From NCBI RefSeq assembly GCF_000276665.1, contig NW_004955417.1, positions 27,823,356 through 27,887,355 on the forward strand: DNA of 64,000 nt. Reading direction: 5' to 3'. The notes under the pieces were generated by a model. The model saw nothing but the letters and a program-made list of their open reading frames with translations, was not told the DNA's origin and ran no database searches. The DNA comes from Chinchilla lanigera. Lineage: Eukaryota; Chordata; Mammalia; Rodentia; Chinchillidae. How positions within the stretch are numbered: position 1 is the stretch's first letter; every line of letters starts with the position of its first letter. A program made the position numbers and the translations under genes. This document shows, one piece after another, positions 36,189 through 48,790 of this stretch.

Positions 36189-37256
36189 CCTATTTTAAAG
36201 GGAAAAACAATAACAAAATAACAAAAACAAAAACTAAACAATACAAAAACAATAAAAATAGTACAGGATTTCAAAACAAGATGATATGAATTAACAGGAT
36301 TGTTATAATACATATTGTTATCTTAAACGAAGTTGCTCAGATTACCAGGTGCAAGAATGCAAGATTGATCAAACAATTAAAGAGAATAAAAAGTAATAAA
36401 AAACATTAGAAATGATGCAGAGCTTCACTAAAGAAGATGGTAGGAATTCAGCAATTGTATTATATGGCATATTGTTGTCTTCAAAGTATTTGTTCAGATT
36501 ACCAGATATAAGCATGCCAAATTGGTCAAGAAAAAAACCAAAATTTAAGCATTAACTGTTTCTTTTGATAAACCAATAGACATCAACAGTACAATTATCC
36601 CAGCTATCCTTGTATATCTATATTTATATATCCATATCTATATCTATATATTTCCCCTCCTTCTTTCTTTCTTTTCTCCTTTCCCTCATCCCAGTTATTC
36701 CTTCCCTTTGAGCAATTTCTTTCCCTTCCACAATATTTATTGTACCTTTTGGATTTTATTTACTCTTTCAGGTTCTTACACTAGGGAGACAATATAATGT
36801 TTAGACATGTGGGTCTGACTTACTTCTCTTATGAGTATGGTCTCTAGTTGCCTCCATTTACCTATAAAGGCCTCAAGTTTATCTTTCTTTATAGCTGAGT
36901 GATACTCCATTGTATAAAAATACCACATCTTTTTTATCGATTCCTCTGTTGATGGGCATTTGGGTTGTTTCCAAGATTTAGCTATGACAAATTGCACTAC
37001 TATAAACATGGGTGCACATATATTGCTGTGGTATGATGTTTTCAGTTTTTCTGGAAAAATACCCAGAGGGGAATAGCTGGGTTGAATGGGACCTCTAATC
37101 CTAATTTTGTGAGGAATTTCCACACTGATTTCCACAGTGGTTGCACCAGCCTACACTTCCACCAGCAGGGGAGAAGGGTTCCTTTTTCCCCACAGCCCCT
37201 CTAGAATTTGTTATTGGTTGATTTCTTGATAATGGCCATCTTTCTGGGGTGAGATG
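36189..37256 (-). mobile_element. 5'-truncated L1 with target-site duplication
   Basis: On the - strand the 36776-37135 region encodes the L1 ORF2 C-terminal end (IYTMEYHSAIKKD-type block: here FYTMEYHSAIKKDKLEAF, then REVSQTHMSKH), followed by a 3' UTR with an internal duplication. The element is flanked by a perfect 17-bp duplication, TGGAATAAACTACTTTT, at 36172-36188 and 37257-37273. On the - strand the insertion point is TTT/AAAA, the preferred L1 endonuclease site. About 1.07 kb; dead on arrival because 5'-truncated. Confidence 0.96.
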
Positions 37257-37273
37257 TGGAATAAACTACTTTT

Positions 37274-39911
37274 AAAGATATCTGACATTGTGATTCGTAA
37301 CCATCCTTAGTATTTAACTAATGTTTGACATATCTTCCTAGTAATTGAAGAAGTTTCATTAGTGGCATTTAAATCCATTATTCCTCGCATATTTATATGT
37401 GGTGACATCATTCTTGTGAGGACAGCTAACTTTTGAAGATCATCATCCTTTTATTTTATTATTCATAGGCTGAATAACTCCAGAGAATGTGTTTTACCAC
37501 TCAGATATCTTTCTCATTTTTCTGACTTTTCTGTTCCTTTTTTTTTCAGTGCACTACCTTTCAAAACTATGCAAGGCAATTTGGATCAAGTAATTTAAAT
37601 TTAAAATGTTAACCAAAACTGTCACAGATAGTAACAGGTAACATTATCATTGCAGAAGAATTCCTTCGGGTCCTAGTAGGTTAAGATCTTTCCTGCTCTT
37701 TAAATAATAAAAATTCTATTGGCAATCCACAGCAAGCATATAATTCATTCAATTTAAAATTCTTTTTTCCCCTGTACCCTTTTGACTCTTCTGTTTTTTT
37801 CTTGTCTTAGCTTCATTGGTGCATTGATGACTTTGACTTTTACTCATTTGTCACTTTGGATAGATTTCATTATTCTCAATATAAAAGAATTTCATTCAAA
37901 CTTGAAATCAGTGTCACTTTATCCACTATAGTCTAATAAGTTATGCTGATAGTTACAATCCATGATTGCCGTTGTTCCTGTAAGAGTGACGAAAAAGTTT
38001 AATAGGAAGAGGGAGTCTCAGTTTTGGAGTTTAAGATAAAATCTTTTGTGTGTTATTTACTAACAGCATGATCTTTTCCTACTTTTTAAACCACTCTAGG
38101 TCTATTTCCTTACCTATAAACGTGTACATCAGAGTAATAGCATTTCTATTGTTTGGTAATTGTAGGAATTGAATACTGTTTGTCAAGTAGCAGGTGTTCA
38201 AATCATTTTTAGGTTCCTTAGGTAATGTTCTGTATAGTCAAGATTTCTGCAGGACAATGCTCAAGTGTTTTGAATGAAAGCATAATTGTGGGCACATGGT
38301 CTGTGGTCATTTGTGCTGGTTTCACCTTTTCCAGGATCTGCCCTGTCTTCTAGGCTTAGGAGGATATACTTGTTGAGATGTACTTTGGACCTGAAATTCC
38401 ACGTCTTATTGATATTAAACACCTGTTTACTCATGTTTCTGCCAAGTGTTTTTTCAGTGCATATTGTTTGCAAGGTGTGGGATTGGATCCGGTGAAGAAT
38501 GTAGAGATGAAAAGCACATTTTTTCTACCCTCAAGCAATTGAAAGTCTAAAATAAGCAGCAATTGAAGGCTGTTGCACTGCACAGCGTCGGCAGAGAGAG
38601 GAATTAGTCATCTCTGTGGCGCTGTGCGCCTTGGTGAAGCTCGTCTCACTGATCTTCTAGTTCAGTACGATGCAGTTGCTTTCTGTAATGCTTCCCGATC
38701 GCGCCAGTGTACTTTGCGCTGGCTCTGCGAGTGAGCCATGCCAGCAACAGGCAGGGCATGTTTGTGTCTCTCCCCACATCAGAATTAACAATACATTCGT
38801 GAGTTTTATCAATGTTGTCAGCCTGATCAGGGTGAGTACTCAAGGTTCACTCAGTAGCCGGATGGGCCAGGCAATCACAGTTTCTTTTATTCTAATCTTA
38901 GTAATATTTATAAAATACTCAGATCCTATCACACAGTGGCTAAGAACAGAATGACCATCTCAGAATGGCTAAGAACAACAGCTGCATGATTCTAAGAGGA
39001 GCACTGAAAGCCAAGTCAGAGTCCGCGGAGATGCGAAAGTTACCCCAGGTTGTCAGATAGGATTGCAGGCCGGCCGGGCTGCTGGGAGGAGGCAGGGGCT
39101 TGCTGAGACTGAGCTGGTTCAAGGTGGGCATCTCTGTTGGGCTGTACCCCATGGGGCGACAGAGCTGAGTTGAAGCCAGGGGACAGAGCTGGAGGGCAGA
39201 GTCCGTGGCCTGTGGACTGCATGCTGCTCTCACCAACTGACCTGAAGGTGTGGCACTGCTGCGCCCTTGTTGGTTTTCCCTGCTTTGTATGACTCCAGTG
39301 AGGGGTTCGTTGTATCATGTGTTGGTTGGTACGTGTGATAAACACATAGATAAACATATAAGTTGCATGTTACAGGTGTTCATGTGTCTCTGATTTAATT
39401 TAATAAATCGGAAAATTCTATTAACAAGACCTAGATTCATGTATTTATTAATTCATGCCTTGTGATTGTACCAGGCAGCTGGGCATTGTTTCTGTGGGTA
39501 AGTCTGGTGTGCCCAGCATCTGGTGGTTATCTGTCTGCAGGTACAAATTAACAAGTCGTTCTGCCTCAGCATTTGCACTCAGAATGGACTAAGCAGCTGT
39601 TTCATAAAATGGAGATTCTCAGGGCAAAACACACCCCGACGACTGCTATGTTATGCACCACGCAGTCGCTCAGAGCGAGGCCCAGCTGGGGCTGCACAGT
39701 TGGGTTATGAAAGCGCAAACTGATCTCTTTTCTTTTCTTTTTTGCCTCGTTTTGCCTTGGAAGTGATGGAACAGATGAGCCTTAGATTGCTGATGTTGTG
39801 GTAGCTCTGAATTTGAATTTTGGATATCCTTCTCAAAGTTTAAAATGTTCTTTATACATCTTCAACATACTATCGGCTTTTGTAATTTCGTTTTTGGTTT
39901 ACTTATTGAGA
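37274..39911. other. Intronic DNA with a possible MIR piece
   Basis: A weak MIR-like antisense piece may lie at 38060-38200 (TATTTCCTTACCTATAAACG). A less AT-rich stretch at 38540-39260 has frames without known domains. No exon recognised. Confidence 0.45.
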
Positions 39912-40035
39912 ATCTAGAGGTGGTTTCTCAACCTTTATACCGTTGACGTTTGGGGCTGGATGACCATTTTGTGAGGTTCTCTTGTGTGTTCTGTGTTTAG
40001 CAGCATTTCTGGCTTCTCTCTGGTAGATGCTGGTA
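39912..40035 (+). mobile_element. hAT/Charlie-type non-autonomous DNA transposon fragment
   Basis: GGTGGTTTCTCAACCTTTAT, CCGTTGACGTTTGGGGCTGG, TTTAGCAGCATTTCTGGCTT and CTCTGGTAGATGCTGGTAG follow the order of a common MER hAT-Charlie MITE. The exact family needs a library search. Confidence 0.65.
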
Positions 40036-40479
40036 GAACTCGACCCCGGTTTTGACATCCTTAAATTTCCCCAGCCATGGCCAAGCGCGCTTGGGGGCAG
40101 AGCTCTTCTCCTCACCCCCTCCCATTCTGGTCCCCTTGTTCTGCCCTCCTCACTTTCAGAACCACCTGAGGGGGCCACAACCAACCTTGCTTTACTATGC
40201 AGTACCTCTTATTCACTTTAGATCGTCATCTTGACATCAGTTAATGATATTTTGTAAAAGATTACTAAATCTTCATATTGTCTAACTTTTAAAAAACTTA
40301 AAACACTATAATTTTGCTTTTTTCTGCTGGAAAAATTTATTTTCTTCAGAGTTTAAGTTATAATGCTTCAGTTTTTAAGCAATACAACTTATTTCATGAA
40401 ATAAAATTATCCACATCCTCTCAATCATAGGAGTCAGTGGTGAAACTAGTTAGAGCTAAAACCTATCAAGTTTTAGAAG

Positions 40480-40660
40480 TGTGTTCAGATATTAGTGGCT
40501 GTGGGGCCTTAGTCTCTGTCTTTGTCTTGGTATCACCACTTTTCCCCTCTGCAAAGTGAGAAGCTTTTATGATAACTTGATAGCGAGGATGAAGTACCAT
40601 ACAGAAACATCTGATACAGTGCCTGATATCCACAAATTATCAAACAATAAAAATGTTATT
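40480..40660 (-). mobile_element. MIR SINE relic
   Basis: CCCTCTGCAAAGTGAGAAGC, TAGCGAGGATGAAGTACCAT and GATACAGTGCCTGATATC follow the MIR antisense order. Confidence 0.6.
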
Positions 40661-42085
40661 ATTGAAGAAAATAATGTTGTATGAGGGTAGAGACTTTCGT
40701 GTTTTGTTTTGTGCACTTTCATACTTGTTTTTCCCATAAGCCTCTTCTACAAATACCTTTTTCCCCAGAATTTGTATTTCCCTCTCTAGGCCTCTGAACA
40801 GTTATCCACGCCATTTGCTCATGCCCACGTTCATGAATATTCTTCTTACCGTGTAGCACTTCTCTTTTGTACAGTGGGTGACCGCATGCACCGTACGATG
40901 TCTTGCCCAATTTTCCTCTCCGCTGTCCTTCAGGGCCGTGCCTGAGTGGGACTGTGCTGCAGTAGCAGTGTGCTTTTGGTTTGTTCTCAGTCACCGAGCT
41001 AACCCTTCGACAAATTAGGTGTGCCCTGTCCTCCTTTTCCAGCATCCTGAGTGACCCCTGTGCGGTTGTAGGCATGAGCCAAAAGAAAATGAAAAAACAG
41101 CAGTAGTTGACGGTGTAGAATTGTGGGCTGCCTCAGCATGCAGTTTGCTTGTGCCCTTGGTCCCTACTTCTGTTCAGACGTGCAACTTCCATCTTATGAC
41201 GGATTATTATTTAGCTTATCTAACCTTTCAGTTTGCTGAATCTGTTGAGCCCTAGTTTAGGATGAGCACATGCGGCTATTTGGTCAGTCATGATTTATGA
41301 CTGGGGCTAAGAGCATACCAGGAGTAGTTGTTAATATATAATTCTCCATGGCAGATTGTATGACCTTCATCTAGAAACCTAGGAATATATACTGTGACTC
41401 CCTTATTGAGGCTTGCCATAAAATTTACGTGATCTGTTTTCCAACCATAGGTACTTCTAATATCATGCGGTGTTTTACATAGGGCCCAAGTGACAGAGCT
41501 GGGTGTGTTCTACACCTTCTTCCTGCTCTGGGTTCCACTGGAAGCACACATCCTTCTATTATTCTTAATAAGTGAGTCCTAGAGTGGAATATGCTGCCTT
41601 TAGATTCCAAAAAAGATGGCTTACCAAGCATGTTTTTCTTTCTCCTTGGTGGTGGGTCACATTTTAATAATTTCCATCTGGTCTTGGAAGGGATGATCTG
41701 GCCATGCCTTTGACCCCCTAGGTCTTTAAAAACCATAGGCCTGTGAGTTATAGATTTTTTAACCTTCCATCCTCTGGAAAACATGTGCCTAAACAAGGCT
41801 TTTTTCATACAATTGCTACTTCTTTCTCACTGATACAGGAAACAAGACCCTGTTCTCTGGAATGTTCTTATACTCTCAGAATTTTGTTCTGTATTGTGAC
41901 AGAAGGCAGAAAAGTTAACAACTCTGGGAGAGGCTGTCAGTATGCCCTCTTGTCCATCTCAGGTGTGGAATGATTCTAATTATTTTTGATAGAAATGGAA
42001 CAAAATGTTTCACCAGTTTCTGCATGTCATATACTTGAGAATATATCTGTCTCTTTATCTGTATATGTATTTGTCTATCTTCCGT
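40661..42085. other. Intronic DNA, nothing recognised
   Basis: The - strand frames at 40719-41075 (118 aa) and 41425-41808 (127 aa) are the longest here; I recognise no domain in either, and neither has a credible gene context. Confidence 0.45.
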
Positions 42086-42124
42086 TCCATCCATCCACCC
42101 ATCCATCCATCCATCCATCCATCC
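42086..42124. repeat. (CATC)n / (ATCC)n tetranucleotide microsatellite
   Basis: Nine to ten CATC units with one interruption (CACC). The DGWM-repeat and HPSI-repeat frames across it are artefacts. Confidence 0.97.
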
Positions 42125-42909
42125 GTCTTTCTCTCTTTTCTCCCTCACTCAGACTGTGTTCTCACCTCTTCTGTCCCTAAGGGAAGGGTAGAATGCTCAT
42201 CAGTGGGAAATAGTAGTTACAGTGACTCAATACCGAGCGCTGGTTTCATGTCAGGGGAGAAGAGGTCGTATTGCTTAGAAGGACACCACATGTAGCGTAC
42301 TCACTTCAGGTGAGGCTCCTACAGTAGTTCACTGTCATTTTTTTTAGACTATACAATGGATCTGTTTTCGTAGGTGTGCATTAAAAAGAGAGTATGATGT
42401 GGGCCAACATTTTGCATCCTTGGATTTTTATTTAATTTTTGTCAGTGGCAGAAGGCATTTTCAAAGTTACCCCCCAGAAATTGACTTTTCACATTATGAT
42501 CGTTCTTAAATCCACAGACTAAATATTAATATGTGGGTTAATTCTAAATATGGCATATATCTATTTAAGACTGCTTGTACGTAATTATCCTTATGTACAA
42601 TCGTGGGATCCTTGAATTCATCGTGAACTAGACCTAGCCCAGGACTCCACGTATTGTTGGGTCTCTACACACCTCCATGTCCAAGGAGGGGCACGAAGGC
42701 ACTGGAGTCCTAGATGCCAGTGCTCTTGAGGTGCGAGTTACTCCCTTTCCTTTGTTTACTGTTACTTGAGAAAATAGCTGTGATCAGGTGCTGGGGTGTT
42801 GGAGCTCATCCTACCGGCAGCCAAGCTGCTCTTTCGGATCCTGGCCTTCAGACGTGAACATGGGTTCAGGTCCAGAAACTGGGCAGAGTCTTGTTTTTTT
42901 ATCGGGGTG

Positions 42910-43250
42910 GTGTTACGGTTTAGATCCAGAGGATTCCCACAGAGAATCCTTTTGGGGAGTGACTGGACCATGGCAATGCTCTCGCTGACTTGCTGTTAGG
43001 GAGTGGGGCCTGTTTGAAGTGGGGCCTGGGGGCACAGCCTGGAAGGGTCTGCCTCCCCCGCAGACTCCTCTCTCTGCTTGCTGGCTGCCACAGGCTGAGC
43101 GCCTCGTCCTCCACCAGGCCCCTCTGCTGTTCTGCTTCTGCTTCGGGAGCCGTCCGACTGCGGACGAGACTGTGGGCCAGCACACTCTCTTCTCTAAGCT
43201 GCAGGCGTTAGGTATCTGTCCCAGCCACAGAAAGGCTCTCAGACGAATGG
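42910..43250 (+). mobile_element. MaLR/MLT-like solo LTR relic
   Basis: GTTACGGTTTAGATCCAGAG, GGAGTGGGGCCTGTTTGAAG, CTCCTCTCTCTGCTTGCTGG and GTTAGGTATCTGTCCCAGCC follow the order of an old mammalian MaLR-type LTR. The local rise in GC and the overlapping frames (up to 152 aa on -) come from this element. No internal retroviral genes seen. Confidence 0.6.
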
Positions 43251-45340
43251 CTTCTCCTGGCCTCCTCATCCCCCATATTGTATTTGTGTTGATTGTACGG
43301 ACTAAGCATATTCTTACCGATTGCCCGTCTCTGTTACCCTTAGCGATGCTATACTCTGTGATCTTTCTCATGTCTTTGTGGATCAGCCTCTGTGTCTACC
43401 ACCCCTACTCTACACTTACCGTGATAATGGCGCTCACCATGCATTTGATTGCTTCCTAATAGCTGTCAGCTGGTTTCTATTTCTGGCTGCTCTCCATCCC
43501 CTTACAAGTAGTGAGCCCAGAGAAGTAACAGCATCTCTTGCTGTCAGCCCTGTCATTCAGAGGAAAGTCAACTTTGATCCTCAGTGCTGATAGGTCTGTC
43601 TCACCAGTTGGTTTCTTGTTTCTTTGCAAATGGGAGATCCTCCGTCCTCTCCTTGAACCTCCTGACTGACTGGCAAGTTCCTGTGGGACCTGGACTTTGG
43701 CACGCTTCTTACCTGAGCCTTTTAGTCCTTCCTTGCTTTCAGCTGTGGCAGTTTGCTTTGCTTGGTTTAGGCCATCACTTTTTCCACGCTTCCAGAGGTG
43801 TCCTTGTAGCATTTCACACATCATTTCCTAGGGCCCTTGCCAAGGTGTTAAGTCTTTCATCATAGGAGAGAACATCCACATCTAAAAAGTGTTCCTTACT
43901 AAAGTTATATGTTCCAGTCTTCCTTTCTGTGCAGGAGCGTGGAGACCAATTCTCGTGTGTAAACTGGGTTCTGCCACCACAAGTTAGCTGTGCCCCACAA
44001 TTTCAGGGTGGAGAGGGCTCCTCTGTTTCTGTGACAGGCTCTGAATTTATATCTTTGAGTTATGTTGTAACTTAGTCCTAATTATTGGCCTCATGGCCAG
44101 GATGAGAAATGGAAATGGATCCTGAAAGGATCATGTCCTGTTTTGCAAGAAAGCAGTCTTTGCGTAGTCATCAAGCAAGTGGACATGCTCGCCTTCCACA
44201 GCAAGGAGTGGCTGTAGGCTGAGAGGTTTCTGCAGATCTTTCCTTGGAATTCAGAACGTTCAAGGGATCTGGTTTTAGGAGTTTCAAGTACATGAAATCC
44301 TAATGTCTTTACTCTCCAATTCAGGTTCTCTCACTCTCAGGATACTGCCCTTAGTATAGAAAACTGTGCAGATTGAGGATTTTCCTTTTTACCTTTACAC
44401 CGAGGACTTGGGCTTGATTCCTAGCTTTGTGTTTCCAAGGAAATCTTTTGTCTTTTATCATTCACCTTGATAATTCTTCATTTTTTCATTTCTCAAATAT
44501 TTAATTGGCAGTATGTTTTCACTGTCTTTTTCAAATTCACTCATAGCCCCCAGCAATACCCAGAACATTCACAGTCAGCATACTTAACTTCTTCTCTGGA
44601 ACCTCACAGTCTGAGATTGGCATCCTTTTTGCCAGGTTCCCATTTCCGTTCAGCACTGGGGAAATTTTTCCAGTTAAGCTGTTCCTTCACGGGGGAGGCT
44701 GTACGTGCTCTGTCTGCCACCAGTGATTCGTTTCTCACTGCCCACCTGCCTGGTTGAGATCCAAATCCAAAAATCCTGCTTTAGACCTAGGACCATTTCT
44801 GGCCCAACTGGCATAAATTGGGTTCCATAGAAAACTGACACTGAGACAAATTTTTATGCAGTTTTTTGGAAGGATGCTCTTGGTAATGACACATGTGAGA
44901 GAATAAGAGAAGAAGGCCTTGGAAGAGGGAGGAACTGTGATTCTCTTGCAACATAATCTTCACCTAAAGCCACAGGATCCTAGGGCTGTGGTAGCTCTTC
45001 AGGGATAACCTGAAACGAGGCGAAGGGGCAAGACGTTCTAGATGTTGGCTGACTGCTCTAGGTAGGGCGACTCTCACTGCCTGAGTGTGGTTCTTAGCTA
45101 AGTGAAGAGTTCAGCTCTGAGCGTTCGGCCCGCAGTCCTTGACATGGCTTGGAGAGTGAGTGCTGTACTGAGGTGCCCGTATGGGTAGTGTACAACAACA
45201 TGCACTAAGGTTCTGTGCTCAGAATCACCTTATTTTTACAGGAAGGATGTAGTGATTCTAAGCACCATTTATTCAGGTTCCCTTTTGAGAGGAGGGAGAA
45301 TTTCTGGAATCCTCCTCACTAGACTTTTTCCTGTGTCTTC
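43251..45340. other. Intronic DNA, nothing firmly recognised
   Basis: Several frames of about 90-115 aa without known domains. Bases 44838-44950 loosely resemble 10740-10870. Confidence 0.4.
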
Positions 45341-45355
45341 TTGGCCATAATTACT

Positions 45356-45467
45356 TTTTTTCTGTTGTTGTTGTTTTTTTTTGTTTTTCTCTGGTACCGG
45401 GAACCGAACTCACGACCTTGCGCTTGCCAGGCAGGCGCTTTTGCCGCTGAGCTAAATCCCCAGCCCC
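45356..45467 (-). mobile_element. ID-type SINE, antisense
   Basis: The reverse complement reads GGGGCTGGGGATTTAGCTCA through GCGCTTGCCTGGCAAGCGC-like sequence and GTTCGGTTCCCGGTACC, with a C/A-rich tail. Imperfect duplications flank it: TTGGCCATAATTACT near 45341-45355 and TTTGCCGTAATTACT near 45468-45482. Confidence 0.93.
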
Positions 45468-45482
45468 TTTGCCGTAATTACT

Positions 45483-46689
45483 ACTCACACTATTTCATAA
45501 TTATGAGCAAGGAGCTTCAAATTATCAACATTGGCTTAGAATTCGTAATTCTAAGGGGAGAGGAAATGATTGTTAGACAGATTGCCAATTACGCCTGCCA
45601 GGGTGTTCACTGTAAGTTACAAGGGAGCAAAGCTGAAAACAGCTTAGATGTCTAAACATGCTCTGCTGCCGCCGCCTCATACCAGACTGTGAGAGCTGGT
45701 GGTGTTCATCTCTTCCCGGTGACATCATTTTGGAGCTTAAAACTGGCTGAAGTAGAAGGATTTGCACCACCGAAATAGTAAATTTTATAGAACAGGACCT
45801 GTCTCCCCCAACCAGAGATTCGATTGTTCAACATTAACCACCATACTGCTGGTACTTATTTAAAGTGATAGCCGTGAGGACTATAGTAAGGAAAATTATC
45901 CAGGAGATAATGTAAAAGTTCTCAGAAGCTGAATTAAAAGTTACATGTATTATCTTAAAATGACATGTGTGTAAAGAAAGAAGGATAAATTCGAAGTTTC
46001 ATTTGTTGGGGTAATAGTCAGTAGGAAAAAGTTAAGGTAAAATTCTGTGGCTTTGTAGATATGATTCAGTTAAAATCAGGATGTTGAAGAGAAACTTTGT
46101 ATGCTATGTGATTTGAGTTTAAAACTTATTAATCTAAACTAATGAAATACAATTATATAAAATAGTTAAAAAACTCTTGCCTTAATTTAATGAGTGTGGA
46201 AAAAATATTGTAAGTAGAATATCTGAACTTCTTTTCTCTGTGTTTAAAATGGAAACAAATACACAGTGGGGTTAGTTTTAATTTTATAGGAGAGGTAAGT
46301 GAAGAAGAAAATCTAAGTCTAAAACCTGAATCCTTTCATTATTTATAGCCAGATCCTCATACTTAAATATGTTTAACTTATAATGATAAAATTCCTGAGT
46401 ACCAGAGTTGGGTAGTATTTCACAAGCTTATAGCGTAACTTCCTGACTGAAGTGCTGGCCTCCATGGCTTGCCAACTGGTGGTGTCCTAGCCTTTTCTAC
46501 AGAGGCTTCCAGTGATGGGGCGGTGACAGTCTGTGAAGGCAGTGACACAATACTTCTCATGTTTTACTGTGAAGTAACGGTGGACTTGGAGGAAGTTGCC
46601 CAGATCCATGTAACTTCCTTCGGTTTCCCCCAGTGGTTAGAGCTTGTATTAAAGCAGGAAACTGACATTGGAGCACAGTGTGTGCACTG
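45483..46689. other. Intronic DNA, nothing recognised
   Basis: AT-rich; no exon, RNA gene or repeat I can name. Confidence 0.5.
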
Positions 46690-46985
46690 TAGCCCCGTTA
46701 CTTGGTGGGATAGTTTCTAAGACCCCTGGGGAATTCTTGAAACTGCAGATAGTAAAAACACTTATGCATACTGTTTTTTGCTATTTATACATAACAGTTG
46801 TAGCAGTGTACTGTAATATAAGCTATGTGAATGTGGTGTCTCTTGATCAACTGCTGAACCAAGATGATTCACTTATGAATTGTTTATTTCCAGAATTTTC
46901 AATCAGTTTTTTCACAACCAATTGACTGCAAGTAACTGACACAGCAGAAGGTGAAACTGTGGCTATAAGAGCACTACTGTAGTTG
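46690..46985 (+). mobile_element. MER2-like (Tigger-group) MITE
   Basis: Starts near TGTAGCCCCGTTACTTGG, continues TTTCTAAGACCCCTGGGG, TTGAAACTGCAGATAGTA and GTGTACTGTAATATAAGC, and ends AAACTGTGGCTATAAGAGCA then CTACTGTA. This follows the full length of a Tigger-group non-autonomous element with inverted ends (CTGTAG / CTACTGTA). No coding capacity. Confidence 0.7.
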
Positions 46986-47184
46986 TCAGACATCTTGTCA
47001 CATATATGGATTTGTGTCACTGCTGTTGTTAAAAAGATCCAAAACTACTCTACCACAACCAACATTGTCCTACTGCTACCTCTTTATCATGACGTCTCAC
47101 CCCAACTGCCAACTGCTTAAAAAAACCCTCAGAATGTTCACACAGAATTATGATTTCATTAGTAAAACATTCTCTTCGTGACAT

Positions 47185-47725
47185 CGAGATTTTCCCTCCA
47201 TTCAGCATAATGAACTTGAGATTCATCCATATTATAATTATAAATAGATTTTTTTTTACACTGAGTACCATTCTATGGTGTGCAGATAACTGTGTAGTTA
47301 TCTGGCGTTTACAATTATTAATACATAGTCTTTGATGAAAAAGTTCTATTCATATAAAGCATTCAACTGTTTGTTATTAGGTATGGTCTTAGCTAGGTAG
47401 GTTTTATGTTTTTACTATCTGTTTGTTCAAGTTCCTCTCTGCTCCTTATTTTCTGTGTTTTTGAATTTTTTCATCAGTGATCACTGTAGTAGGATTACCT
47501 GATTTTTCTCCTTTAACTTGTAATTGGCATGGATTACACTAATTTTGAAATATTCAGTCTTACATTCTAGAAATAAACCCCACTTGGTTATATGTATAAT
47601 TCTTTTTACACATTTGCTAATATTTTAGGAATTTCTTTGTGTGTGTTCATGAGGAATGCAAATCTGCAGTTTTATTGTTGCTTGCCATTTTTTTGTTTGT
47701 TTTCTGGTAGTTTCTTCTCTTTTAT
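47185..47725 (-). mobile_element. Old L1 ORF2/3' end fragments (antisense)
   Basis: GAGATTCATCCATATTATAA, GAGTACCATTCTATGGTGTG, AAATAAACCCCACTTGGTTA and TTTGCTAATATTTTAGGAAT are antisense L1 ORF2 phrases in the expected - strand order. Highly diverged. Confidence 0.75.
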
Positions 47726-47989
47726 TTCTGATTTCTTTTTCTTGTCTTCCTATGGGCTATTGAACATTTATTGTGAATGGCATTTTGATTTATCTATAGT
47801 GTTTCTTTTCATTATGTGTGTGTGTTTGTATGTTTGGTTGCTCTAGGTAATATAGTTTCTATATATAAATTATTACATACTGCTTGTGTTTACATTTAAC
47901 CAGATAAATGAAATGTAAGAACCTTTTATCCTTCAGTTCTCTTCTGAAGTTATTGTGTTCAAGTATGTTCTGAATATATGTTGAAATCC

Positions 47990-48790
47990 TCATTGGGCAA
48001 TGTGTACTTTGCAATTCAAACATCAAACATATCTTAGAAAATGTGAGAAAATTAAAGTTTATTGTATTTATCTATAGTTTTGCTTACTACGTTTTTCATT
48101 TCTTATCAATATTTTCAGGTTCCTTCCTTTTGTTTTCTATTTCCTGAACTTCCTTTAGCTATTTCGGTCTGGTGGTGACAAATTCCCGTAATTTTCTTTT
48201 GTCTGGAATGGTTGCCAGCCTCGTGAGGTAATTGCATCATAACTGACATTCAGACTGGTAGTTTCTTTTATTTTAGTAATTGAAAAACATGTGCCACTTC
48301 CTCTAGGCCACCAAGGTTTCTGATTAGGAATCTGTTGTCAAATTGTTTTCCTTCTTTAGGTAAGGTGTTTCTTTTTGCTGCATCCGGGTACTTTGTTTTT
48401 AACGTTAACTCCGTGCCTGAGTTCTTTGCCCTGTCCTGTTCTGGGGCGTACATAGTTTCTTGTGCCCGCAAGTTCACAGCTTTGCCATGCTGGGGGACGT
48501 CCAGCCCTTGTTTCTTTGAGTGCTTTTTCAGCCATTCAGTTTCTCCTTGTCTTCTGGAAGTACAGTTATGAGTGGTACACATTTTTATGATCTCTGAGGG
48601 GCTTAAGATTCTGTTCATTTTATTTTACTTTTTAGTCGGTCTGCTTTTCAGATTAATTTTTTCTTCTCCTTTCAAAATCATTGAGTCTTTTCTCTGCCCA
48701 GTGCAAGAAACCCATCTATTTGTCTTTTTAAATGTTGATTATTTTGCAGCTCTAAAATTTTCATGTGTCCTTGTGTCTTTAATTTTTGAA
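47990..48790. mobile_element. L1M-type 3' region relic
   Basis: GGTCTGGTGGTGACAAATTC, TGCCACTTCCTCTAGGCCAC, GTTTCTGATTAGGAATCTG, GGTAAGGTGTTTCTTTTTGC, TTTTCAGCCATTCAGTTTC and GCAGCTCTAAAATTTTCATG match, in order, a long old L1M 3' region. Non-coding. Confidence 0.7.

Noticed and set aside
41915..42295. Frames with MDGW or HPSI repeats
   Set aside because: They are translations of the CATC microsatellite.
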